From NCBI RefSeq assembly GCF_043555935.1, contig NZ_JBIGIB010000002.1, forward strand, positions 124,001-188,000: a stretch of 64,000 nt of DNA, written 5' to 3'. Below are positions 38,267-46,340 of the stretch, piece after piece (position 1 is the stretch's first letter; the number at the start of each line of letters is the position of its first letter). Position numbers and translations under genes: made by a program. The notes beneath the pieces are model-generated. The model saw nothing but the letters and a program-made list of their open reading frames with translations. It was not told where the DNA came from and made no database searches. Origin of the DNA: Pelomonas baiyunensis. Its GTDB lineage: Bacteria > Pseudomonadota > Gammaproteobacteria > Burkholderiales > Burkholderiaceae_C.

Positions 38267-39532
38267 TTACCCGCCGCGCCGCATCATGTCGAAGAAGTCC
38301 AGGTTGTTCTTCGACGCCTTCATCTTGTCGAGGATGAACTCCATCGCCTCGATCTCGTCCATGTTGTAGAGCAGCTTGCGCAGGATCCAGCTCTTTTGCA
38401 GGATTTCCGGCTTCAACAGCAGCTCTTCACGGCGGGTGCCCGACTTGTTGATCAGGATGGACGGGTAGACGCGCTTCTCGGCCATGCGGCGATCCAGGTG
38501 GATTTCGCAGTTGCCGGTGCCCTTGAACTCTTCGTAGATCACCTCGTCCATCTTGGAGCCGGTGTCGATGAGCGCCGTGCCGATGATGGTCAGCGAGCCG
38601 CCTTCTTCGATGTTGCGCGCCGCACCAAAGAAGCGCTTGGGGCGCTGCAGGGCGTTGGCGTCAACACCGCCGGTCAGTACCTTGCCGGAGCTGGGCAGCA
38701 CGTTGTTGTACGCGCGGGCCAGGCGGGTGATCGAGTCCAGCAGGATGATCACGTCCTTCTTCAGTTCCACCAGACGCTTGGCGCGCTCGATGACCATCTC
38801 CGCGACCTGCACGTGGCGGGCGGCGGGCTCATCGAAGGTGGAGCTGATGACCTCGCCGCGCACCGTACGAAGCATTTCGGTCACTTCCTCAGGGCGCTCG
38901 TCGACGAGCAGCACGATGAGGTGGCAGTCCGGGTGGTTGGCGACCAGAGCATGGGCGATGCTCTTCATCATCTCGGTCTTGCCGGTCTTGGGCTGGGCGA
39001 CGATCAGCGCGCGCTGGCCTTTGCCGATGGGCGAGGTCAGGTCGATGATGCGGCCGGTGATGTTTTCTTCACCCTTGTAGCCTTCACGCTCGAGCTTGAA
39101 CTGCTCCTTGGGGAACAAGGGCGTCAGGTTCTCGAACATGATCTTGTTCTTGCTCTCCTCGGGCGTCTGGCCGTTGACACGGTCGACCTTCACGAGAGCG
39201 AAGTAGCGCTCGCCATCCTTGGGCACGCGCACTTCACCTTCCACCAGGTCACCGGTGTGCAGGTTGAAGCGGCGGATCTGGCTGGGCGACAGGTAGATGT
39301 CGTCGGTCGACGCCATGTAGCTGGCCTCGATGGAGCGCAGGAAGCCGAAGCCATCCGGCAGCACCTCCAGCACGCCATCGCCGAAGACCTGCTCGCCCGC
39401 CTTGGCGCGCTTCTTCATGATGGCGAACATCAGCTCCTGCTTGCGCAGGCGCGTGACGTTGTCGATCTCCAGTTCCTCGCCCATCTTGATGAGGGCCGAG
39501 ACGTGGAGGGCTTTCAGTTCGGAAAGATGCAT
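38267..39532 (-). CDS. rho: Transcription termination factor Rho
   Basis: 421 residues. N-terminal helical and cold-shock-like RNA-binding domains (MHLSELKALHVSALI; DGFGFLRS for RNA binding), then the RecA-type motor with Walker A AQPKTGKTEM, Walker B VIILLDSITRLARA, the Q-loop and R-loop regions (SGKVLTGGVD, NIEEGGSLTIIGTALIDTGS). It is a hexameric RNA helicase that ends transcription. The ATG at 39532 gives the standard N-terminus. It lies 250 bp downstream of trxA on the same strand, the usual trxA-rho order. Confidence 0.98.
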   Translation of the reverse strand: MHLSELKALHVSALIKMGEELEIDNVTRLRKQELMFAIMKKRAKAGEQVFGDGVLEVLPDGFGFLRSIEASYMASTDDIYLSPSQIRRFNLHTGDLVEGEVRVPKDGERYFALVKVDRVNGQTPEESKNKIMFENLTPLFPKEQFKLEREGYKGEENITGRIIDLTSPIGKGQRALIVAQPKTGKTEMMKSIAHALVANHPDCHLIVLLVDERPEEVTEMLRTVRGEVISSTFDEPAARHVQVAEMVIERAKRLVELKKDVIILLDSITRLARAYNNVLPSSGKVLTGGVDANALQRPKRFFGAARNIEEGGSLTIIGTALIDTGSKMDEVIYEEFKGTGNCEIHLDRRMAEKRVYPSILINKSGTRREELLLKPEILQKSWILRKLLYNMDEIEAMEFILDKMKASKNNLDFFDMMRRGG

Positions 39533-39654
39533 GGGTGAACACCCGTCAGGAGCCGCTGCGCCAGCCAAGGCGCTTGCGGCGAATCCACGGCCGCCCCGTG
39601 GAAGGACTGAACCAACACCGCACGTACAGCCTGCGGCATCGAATCAGAAAAATT

Positions 39655-39772
39655 GGGGGAGGGGGAGCCGAGGCCACGCTGGCTGGGTGCAGGTTCGTGA
39701 CCCATGCACCCGGGGCGTGTTGGCTTTGGCTGCTGCAGCGGGGCACCTGGGGCGCCAGAAGCGCTGCAGCAG
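39655..39772 (-). promoter_or_regulatory. Structured, C-rich leader upstream of rho
   Basis: The 250-bp trxA-rho gap holds an 11-bp perfect inverted repeat CTGCTGCAGCG/CGCTGCAGCAG (39730-39740 and 39762-39772) just past trxA, a second stem GGGTGCA/TGCACCC (39685-39711), and on the minus strand the C-rich stretch CTCCCCCTCCCCC near 39667-39655. Such a stretch could serve as a Rho loading site for autoregulation, as known for rho in E. coli. Inference. Confidence 0.45.
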
Positions 39773-39782
39773 TTGCGCGAGA

Positions 39783-40112
39783 TTATAGGTTCGCGTCGAT
39801 GAAGGCGGTCAACTGGGCCTTGGAGAGGGCGCCGACTTTGGTCGCAGCCAGCTGGCCGTTCTTGAACAGCATCAGCGTCGGGATGCCGCGGATGCCGAAC
39901 TTGGCCGGCACTTCGCGGTTTTCGTCGACGTTCATCTTGGCAACCTGCAGCTTGTCGCCGTAACCGCTGGCGACTTCGTCCAGGATGGGGGCGATCATCT
40001 TGCAGGGGCCGCACCATTCGGCCCAGTAGTCCACCAGCACCGGCTTGCCGGACTGGATGACGTCGGCGTCGAACGACGCGTCGGAAACGTGCTTGATCAA
40101 TTCGCTGCTCAT
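39783..40112 (-). CDS. trxA: Thioredoxin
   Basis: 109 residues, exact family length. Active site WCGPC at 33-37 and the cis-proline segment IRGIPTLMLFKNG. It reduces protein disulfides in the cytoplasm, fed by thioredoxin reductase. A good Shine-Dalgarno (AGGAACC) precedes the ATG. It is divergent from addB across 143 bp. Confidence 0.98.
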   Translation of the reverse strand: MSSELIKHVSDASFDADVIQSGKPVLVDYWAEWCGPCKMIAPILDEVASGYGDKLQVAKMNVDENREVPAKFGIRGIPTLMLFKNGQLAATKVGALSKAQLTAFIDANL

Positions 40113-40255
40113 GGGAGGTTCCTTGGCCTCAAAAGGGTGGCGGGACCGCGCTGGGGCCCGTCCGTATAGGCAAAATCATTGTGACATAGCCACTTTGCCC
40201 GGAAGGTCGCCGGGGTGACCGAAGTGAGCCGGTAGTTCGGGGCGGGAGGCCCCCT

Positions 40256-42796
40256 TTGCAAGTGCACGACACCCTCAGCCTGGGCCTCGCCCCAGGAGAA
40301 GACATCCCCGGCTTCTGGCGCCGCCTGGCCGCTCTGAGCTCCGACTGGCTGGCTCGCCACGGTGCTGCGGCGCGTGATGCGGTGCTGCTGCTGCCCTTCG
40401 CGCAGCAAATCGCGCCCGCGCGTCGCGCCTTCGCGGCCCAGGGCGGCTGGGCACCCTTGATCACCACCAGCCACAGCCTGGCGTCGTCGCTGGGGCCCAG
40501 CCCGCTGGCCGCGCCGGGGCAGCTCAGCGGCGATGCCGCCATCGACGCGTTCACGGCCGACGGTCTGCTCGCCGGCCAATCCTGGGCCCAGGCGTTGCGC
40601 ACGCGGGACGAAAAAGCCTACGTGGCCGCCCGCGCCCGGCTCGTCGAGACGGCACATGCGCTGGCGCGAGCTGCAGGCCAGCGGGCACCCGCGAGCCGTG
40701 CCGCCTTCTTTGCCGCCGCGGCCGAGCGCCTGGACCTGCAGGCCGGCGGCCCGGGCGACCTGGAGCGGGCGCTGGGCTTGGTCGCTCTGGCCTGGGCCCA
40801 GTCGGACGATCGCGCGCCGTCCACCGATGCGCTGTTCACGCAGCGGCCCAGCGCCTGGCTGGTGCTGGAGGTGGGCGGTCCCGACGCCCTGGCGCAGGCC
40901 CTCATCGCGGGTGATGTGCCGTCGCTGTGCTTGCGTGCGGATGTGGACCTCGATGCCGCACAGCCCACGGGCGTCGACCTGCAGTTGGCCCGTTGCCCGG
41001 ATTTCGAGACCCTGGCCGAGCAGGCCGCCACCGCCGTGCTGCAGCACCTGAACGCCGGGCGGGCGCCGGTTGCGTTGCTGGCGCAAGACCGGGTGGCCGT
41101 GCGCCGCGTGCGCACGCTGCTGATGCGCCAGGGCGTGCCCATCCATGACGAAACCGGCTGGACGCTGGCCACTACACCGGCCGCGGCAGCCCTGATGGCG
41201 CTGCTGCGCGCGCAACTCGCCCAAGGTGGTGTGGACGATTGGCTGGCGTGGATGAAATCGCCGCTGGGTGCCGGCTTGGATGCTGACGCCCTGCGCAACC
41301 TGGAGGCGCTGTGCCGCCGCAAGGGCTGGCGGGAGACCGGGCCGCTGGACGCGCTGGGCCTGCCGCTTTGGCGTGAGGCGCGCGACGCCGCGGCGCCCCT
41401 GGCGGGCGGGCCCCGAAAGTTGGGCGGTTGGCTGGCCGACCTGGGGCGCGTGCTGCGTCGCCTGGGCGCGCTGACCGAGGTGGAGGGCGGCGAGCCGCTG
41501 CTAAACGCGCTCTGGATCAGCCGCAACCCCTGGGCCGGCAGCGCGCATGAACAAGTCATCGGCGCGACACGCCTGCGGCCCGATGAATTCCTGGCCTGGG
41601 TGGACGCCACGCTGGAAGGCGCCCAGTTCAGCCCGCCGGAAGACGCGCAGCCCGCCGTCGTCGTCACGCCGCTGGCCCGGGCGCTGCTGCGGCCCTTCGG
41701 TGCCGCCGTGCTGCCGGGCGCCGACGCGGCCACCCTGGCCCCGGCCGCGCCGCGCAATGGCGTGCTCTCTGACGCTGACGCCCAGGCGCTGGGCCTGCCG
41801 TGCCTGGCCGCGCAACGCGAAGCGCAGGCCTGGGCGTTTGCGCAGCTGCTGCGTTTGCCGGCCGTCACGCTGTTGCGCTGCAGCCATGCCGGGGCCGAGC
41901 CACTGCCGCCCAGTCCGCTGATCGAACGCCTGGAGGCCGCCTGGGCGGCGCACCTGCCGGCCTGGGTGGATGCGCGCGCGGTGGAGCCCCTGGTGCCCCA
42001 GCCGGCGCACCGTCGCGCCGCGGTGCCGCATCGACTGCCGGCTCAACTTAGCGCCAGCAGCATCGAGGCGCTGCGCAACTGCCCTTACCAGTTCTTCAGC
42101 CGCAGCGTGCTGGGCTTGCGCGAGCCGGGCGAGCTGGATGTGGAGCTCGACAAGCGCGACTACGGCACCTGGCTGCATGACGTCCTGCGACGCTTTCACG
42201 AGGCCCGCACGGGCAACGATCTCGCCGACCTGCTTGCAGCAGCCGACGCCGAAGCCCAGAGCCTGGATGCTGCCGATTTCCTGCCCTACCGCGCCGCGTT
42301 CGAGCGGGTGCTGCCGCGTTACGTCAGCTGGTTGACCGAGACCGAAGCGGCAGGCCAGCGCTTCGAGGCCGGTGAGGTCGAGCTGCGCTGCCAGCCGTTC
42401 GACGGGCCGCTGGCGGCCGTGGCGCTGCAAGGCCGCATCGACCGCATCGACACCACCCCGGGTGGCCCGCTGCTGCTGGACTACAAAACCGGCCGCGCCA
42501 AGGACCTGAAGGACAAGCTCAAAACGCCGCTGGAAGACACGCAGCTGGCCGTCTACGCGCTGCTGATGGATGTCGACCCGGCCATGCAGGCGGCCTACTT
42601 GGCGATGGATGAGCCCGAAGCGCTGGCTACCGTTCCCCACCCGGAGGTGAGCGCCACCGCGCAGGTGCTGCGCGAGGGGCTGCAGGCCGACCTGTCGGCC
42701 GTGCTGGCCGGCCAGGCCTTGCCTGCGCTGGGAGAAGGCCGCGTTTGTGACTACTGCGAAGCCCGCGGCCTGTGCCGTAAAGATGATCTGACATGA
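40256..42796 (+). CDS. addB: AddB-like subunit, PD-(D/E)XK nuclease with Fe-S cysteines
   Basis: 846 residues. An N-terminal inactivated-helicase part is followed by a RecB-type nuclease domain (about 590-840) with catalytic D742 and K744 in LLDYKTG. Four cysteines C609 (NCPYQFF), C831, C834 and C840 (CDYCEARGLC) have the C...C-x2-C-x5-C spacing of the AddB iron-sulfur nuclease. With AddA it resects DNA double-strand breaks for RecA. The TTG at 40256 has GGGAGG 6 nt upstream; a GTG two codons later is the alternative. Overlaps addA by ATGA. Confidence 0.88.
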   Translation: MQVHDTLSLGLAPGEDIPGFWRRLAALSSDWLARHGAAARDAVLLLPFAQQIAPARRAFAAQGGWAPLITTSHSLASSLGPSPLAAPGQLSGDAAIDAFTADGLLAGQSWAQALRTRDEKAYVAARARLVETAHALARAAGQRAPASRAAFFAAAAERLDLQAGGPGDLERALGLVALAWAQSDDRAPSTDALFTQRPSAWLVLEVGGPDALAQALIAGDVPSLCLRADVDLDAAQPTGVDLQLARCPDFETLAEQAATAVLQHLNAGRAPVALLAQDRVAVRRVRTLLMRQGVPIHDETGWTLATTPAAAALMALLRAQLAQGGVDDWLAWMKSPLGAGLDADALRNLEALCRRKGWRETGPLDALGLPLWREARDAAAPLAGGPRKLGGWLADLGRVLRRLGALTEVEGGEPLLNALWISRNPWAGSAHEQVIGATRLRPDEFLAWVDATLEGAQFSPPEDAQPAVVVTPLARALLRPFGAAVLPGADAATLAPAAPRNGVLSDADAQALGLPCLAAQREAQAWAFAQLLRLPAVTLLRCSHAGAEPLPPSPLIERLEAAWAAHLPAWVDARAVEPLVPQPAHRRAAVPHRLPAQLSASSIEALRNCPYQFFSRSVLGLREPGELDVELDKRDYGTWLHDVLRRFHEARTGNDLADLLAAADAEAQSLDAADFLPYRAAFERVLPRYVSWLTETEAAGQRFEAGEVELRCQPFDGPLAAVALQGRIDRIDTTPGGPLLLDYKTGRAKDLKDKLKTPLEDTQLAVYALLMDVDPAMQAAYLAMDEPEALATVPHPEVSATAQVLREGLQADLSAVLAGQALPALGEGRVCDYCEARGLCRKDDLT

Positions 42797-45700
42797 GCGG
42801 CACCCAGTTCGCCTACTACGCCGACGGCCAGCGCATCCCGCGCGAGCGTTTTTATGCCATCGCCTGCGACCCGGCGCGCAGCAGCATCGTCGAGGCCTGT
42901 GCTGGCGCGGGAAAAACCTGGATGCTGGTGTCTCGCATCCTGCGTGCGCTGCTGGCTGGCGCGGAGCCGCAGCAGATCGTGGCCATCACCTTCACCCGCA
43001 AGGCTGCGGGCGAGATGCGGGAGCGATTGGCGCAGTGGCTGGCCGAGTTTGCGCAAGCCGGCGAGTCGGCCCAGCGCCAGGCCCTCATCGACCGCGGCCT
43101 CACGCCCGAGGACGCCGAGCGTTTGCGCCCGCGGCTGGCGCAGTTGCAGGCGGAGCTGCTGCGGGGTGGCCGGGGCGTGGAGGTGCGCACCTTCCACGGC
43201 TGGTTCTCGCAACTGCTGCGTGCGGCGCCGCTGTCGCTGCTGACCGAGCTGGAGATCTCGCCCGAACTGCAGCTGATTGAGGACGAAGCGGAGCTGATGC
43301 CCACGCTGTGGCGCCGCTTCCATGGGGCGGTGCTGGCCGACGCCTTGCTGCTGGCGGACTTCCAGGCACTGACGTTGGCCCGGGGGCGCCACAACCTGCG
43401 CGAGTGGCTGCTGGCGGCTTTTTCCAAGCGCGTGGAGTTGGGCCTGGCGCAAGCCCACGGTGTGCTGGACGGCAGCGTGCCGCCTCCGGTGCATCACCCG
43501 GCCGAGCGCTTCGAGGCCCTGGCACCGGACATCGCCGCGCTGGCCCGGGCTTTGGGCGCCATCACTGGTGCCAAAGCCCAAGCCGCCGCGGCCGAGCTGA
43601 TGCAGGCGGGCAGCCTCGCCGAGGTGCTGGCCGCGCTGTTCACCGAAAAGGGCCACGGCACGCCGCGCAAGCTGGGCAAGGCCTGCGATGACCTGCCGCT
43701 GTGGCGCGCGGTCACGGCCGACCTGGAAGCGCTGCGGGCCGATGCTGAGCAGCAAGCCGCGGCCGAGCAGCATGCGGCCATGTGCCGTCTGGGCCAGCGG
43801 CTCGTGGCCGAGTTCGAGGCGCTGAAGCGCCAGCGCGGTCTGGTCGACATGAACGACCTGGAGCGCGGTGCGCTGGCCTTGCTGGCGCAGCCGGAACTGG
43901 CGGGCTGGGTGCAGCAGCGGCTGGACGCCCAGGTGCGTCATCTGCTCATCGATGAGTTCCAGGACACCAGCCCGCTGCAATGGCAGGCGCTGCACGGGTG
44001 GCTGTCGGCCTACGCCGGCGCTGGTGGCGGCACGGGCTTGAGCGTGTTCATCGTGGGCGACCCCAAGCAGAGCATCTACCGCTTTCGGCGGGCCGAGCCG
44101 CGCGTGTTTGTGGCCGCGCGCGAGTTCGTCGTCGGCGGGCTGGGTGGCGCCAGCCTGGCGTGCGACCACACCCGGCGCAACGCACCGGAAGTGCTGGCGG
44201 CGGTCAATGGCGCGCTGGACGGCGTGCTGGACGGCTTTCGGCCCCACACCACCGAGGGCGCCCCGGGCGGCGATGCGCTGGCGGGCCTGTGGCTGCTGGA
44301 CGGCCCGCCGGGCGAGAAGACCGACCGCGAGGTGGACCCGCTCGTGTGGCGGCCCAGCCTGACCGAGCCGCGCCATGAGCCCGAGTTCGAGCGTCGCGCG
44401 GCGGAGGCCGAGCGTGTGGCGGCCTGCATTGCCGGCCTGCTGGCGGCGCGGCCGAGCCTGCGACCGGGGCAGATCTTCGTGCTCGCCCGCAAGCGAGACC
44501 CGCTGCGTCAGCTGAGCGTGGCCCTCACGGCGGCGGGCATTGCGCACGCGGCGCCCGAGGAGACCCCGCTGGCGGAAGCCCCCGCGGTGCGCGACCTGCT
44601 GGCGTTGCTGGATGTGCTGGCGTCGCCGGGGCATGACCTGTCCCTGGCGCAGGCACTGGCCAGCCCGTTGTTCGCCATCGGTGACGACGAATTGCTTCGC
44701 CTGGCCGCTGCCGCCGGCCGTGTGGCCTACCTGGACGCGCCCGCTGCCGAGCCGCCCCGGCCCTGGTGGGCCGCGGTGCAAACGCTGCCGTCACCCAGCC
44801 CGGCGCTGGCTCGCGCACAGCGCCTGCTGGCCGCCTGGCAGGCCGCGGCCACGCGCAGCACCCCGCATGAGCTGCTCGACCGCATCGTGCATGAGGGTGA
44901 GTTGCTGCCGCGTCTGCTGGCCAGCAGCCCGCCCACCGAGGCCCAGGCGCGGGTGCAAAGCGTGCAGGCGCTGTTGCGCGCCGCGCTGGACCTGGATGGC
45001 GGCCGCTACGCCCAGCTTTACGGTTTCGTGCGTGCCCTGCGCAGCCGTCCGCTCACCTGGGCCGCGGCGCCCGGCGAAGACGGCGTGCAGCTGCTGACGA
45101 TTCACGGCGCCAAAGGGCTGGAGGCCGATGTGGTGGTGCTGTTGGACGCCGAGGTTGCGCCGCCCAAGGCCGAAACCTATGGCCTGCTGCTGGACTGGCC
45201 CGTGGGGCAGCCCGCGCCGCAACGGGCCGCGTTTTTCGGCTCTGAGGCCAAGCCACCTCCGTCGCTGGCCGGGCTGGTGGCCGAAGAACAAGCCGCCCGG
45301 CAGCGCGAGGAGTTCAACGCCTTGTACGTGGCTCTCACGCGGGCGCGGCACACCTTGATCGTGAGCCGCACGCCGGCCAAGCGTCCGCAGGACAGTTGGT
45401 GGTCGCGTCTGGCGCCGCTGGGCCAGGCCTGGCCCCTGCCGCTGGTGGAGGGGCGCACCGGGCAAGCCGCGCCGGTGGCGTGGCGACCGCTGCCCGCTTG
45501 GCAAGGCCAGCGCCAGCCACTGCCGGTGCGCGCGGCTGACAACGCCCGCGCCGCGCAAGTGGGCGAGGCGCTGCACCGGGTGCTGGAATGGGTCAGCCAG
45601 CCCGGGCAGACGCAGCCGCTGGACGTGCTGCTGGCGGGCAGTTCGCAGGCCTTCGGCCTGGATGCAGCGGGCCGCGAGCAACTGGCGCGCAGCGTCGAGG

Positions 45701-46011
45701 CCATCCTGGCCAGCGATGAAGCCAGGCCCTTCTTCGACCCGGCGCAGCTGCTCTGGGCCGGCAACGAGGTGCCAGTCACGGTGGACGGTGGGGAAGGGCG
45801 CATCGACCGCCTGGTGCACCGCCGCGCCACCGCCACCGAGCCGGCCACCTGGTGGGTGCTGGACTACAAGCTGGGCCTCACGCCCGAGGCGGTACCTGGC
45901 TATCACGAGCAGCTGCGAGGCTACGTGGCCGCCGTGCAGGCGCTGCAGCCGGGTGAGGGGGTGCGGGCCGCGCTCATCAGCGGCACGGGGCGTGTCATTG
46001 CGGTGGCATGA
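42793..46011 (+). CDS. addA: AddA-like UvrD-family helicase-nuclease
   Basis: 1072 residues. Walker A ACAGAGKTW (36-44), motif Ia AITFTRKAAGEM, Walker B LLIDEFQDTSPLQW, motif III VGDPKQSIYRFRRA, motif V/VI TIHGAKGLEADVVVLLD and LYVALTRARH. The C-terminal RecB-type nuclease has D1024 and K1026 in VLDYKLG. It unwinds and cuts DNA ends as the motor subunit with AddB, replacing RecBCD. The pair forms a two-gene operon. Confidence 0.93.
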   Translation: MSGTQFAYYADGQRIPRERFYAIACDPARSSIVEACAGAGKTWMLVSRILRALLAGAEPQQIVAITFTRKAAGEMRERLAQWLAEFAQAGESAQRQALIDRGLTPEDAERLRPRLAQLQAELLRGGRGVEVRTFHGWFSQLLRAAPLSLLTELEISPELQLIEDEAELMPTLWRRFHGAVLADALLLADFQALTLARGRHNLREWLLAAFSKRVELGLAQAHGVLDGSVPPPVHHPAERFEALAPDIAALARALGAITGAKAQAAAAELMQAGSLAEVLAALFTEKGHGTPRKLGKACDDLPLWRAVTADLEALRADAEQQAAAEQHAAMCRLGQRLVAEFEALKRQRGLVDMNDLERGALALLAQPELAGWVQQRLDAQVRHLLIDEFQDTSPLQWQALHGWLSAYAGAGGGTGLSVFIVGDPKQSIYRFRRAEPRVFVAAREFVVGGLGGASLACDHTRRNAPEVLAAVNGALDGVLDGFRPHTTEGAPGGDALAGLWLLDGPPGEKTDREVDPLVWRPSLTEPRHEPEFERRAAEAERVAACIAGLLAARPSLRPGQIFVLARKRDPLRQLSVALTAAGIAHAAPEETPLAEAPAVRDLLALLDVLASPGHDLSLAQALASPLFAIGDDELLRLAAAAGRVAYLDAPAAEPPRPWWAAVQTLPSPSPALARAQRLLAAWQAAATRSTPHELLDRIVHEGELLPRLLASSPPTEAQARVQSVQALLRAALDLDGGRYAQLYGFVRALRSRPLTWAAAPGEDGVQLLTIHGAKGLEADVVVLLDAEVAPPKAETYGLLLDWPVGQPAPQRAAFFGSEAKPPPSLAGLVAEEQAARQREEFNALYVALTRARHTLIVSRTPAKRPQDSWWSRLAPLGQAWPLPLVEGRTGQAAPVAWRPLPAWQGQRQPLPVRAADNARAAQVGEALHRVLEWVSQPGQTQPLDVLLAGSSQAFGLDAAGREQLARSVEAILASDEARPFFDPAQLLWAGNEVPVTVDGGEGRIDRLVHRRATATEPATWWVLDYKLGLTPEAVPGYHEQLRGYVAAVQALQPGEGVRAALISGTGRVIAVA

Positions 46012-46069
46012 GGCCTGGCGTCACCGTCGCATCGCTCGCGGCTTGGCGCGGGGTGGGTTCAAGCTGGCA

Positions 46070-46075
46070 TAGAAT
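46070..46075 (+). promoter_or_regulatory. -10 box of tRNA-Pro
   Basis: TAGAAT lies 12 nt before the mature tRNA 5' end; transcription would start about 5 nt before it. The -35 region is weak. Confidence 0.5.
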
Positions 46076-46087
46076 GGCGGGCTTGAT

Positions 46088-46164
46088 CGGGGCGTAGCGC
46101 AGCCTGGTAGCGCATCTGCTTTGGGAGCAGAGGGTCGCGAGTTCGAATCCCGCCGCCCCGACCA
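46088..46164 (+). tRNA. tRNA-Pro (anticodon TGG), CCA encoded
   Basis: Acceptor CGGGGCG (46088-46094) pairs with CGCCCCG (46154-46160); discriminator A and CCA follow. The anticodon stem TCTGC/GCAGA holds loop TTTGGGA with anticodon TGG at 46122-46124. The C1-G72 pair is typical for tRNA-Pro. Confidence 0.96.
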
Positions 46165-46176
46165 AACCTCTTCACG

Positions 46177-46218
46177 AACCCGCCGCTGGCTCAGGCCACC
46201 GGCGGGTTTGTCTTTTTT
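46177..46218 (+). terminator. Rho-independent terminator of tRNA-Pro
   Basis: AACCCGCCG/CGGCGGGTT with an inner TGGC/GCCA stem and loop TCAG, followed by TGTCTTTTTT. Confidence 0.88.
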
Positions 46219-46340
46219 GAAGCCCCGCAACCAGGGGCTCCACCCGAGGGCATCTCCCGAAGCCCGACCGAGCGGTCGGCCGGGAAAATTCCCCGCTTTG
46301 CTTCAACCCCGGCCGCGCCACAAGCGCCGCCCGAGATTCC

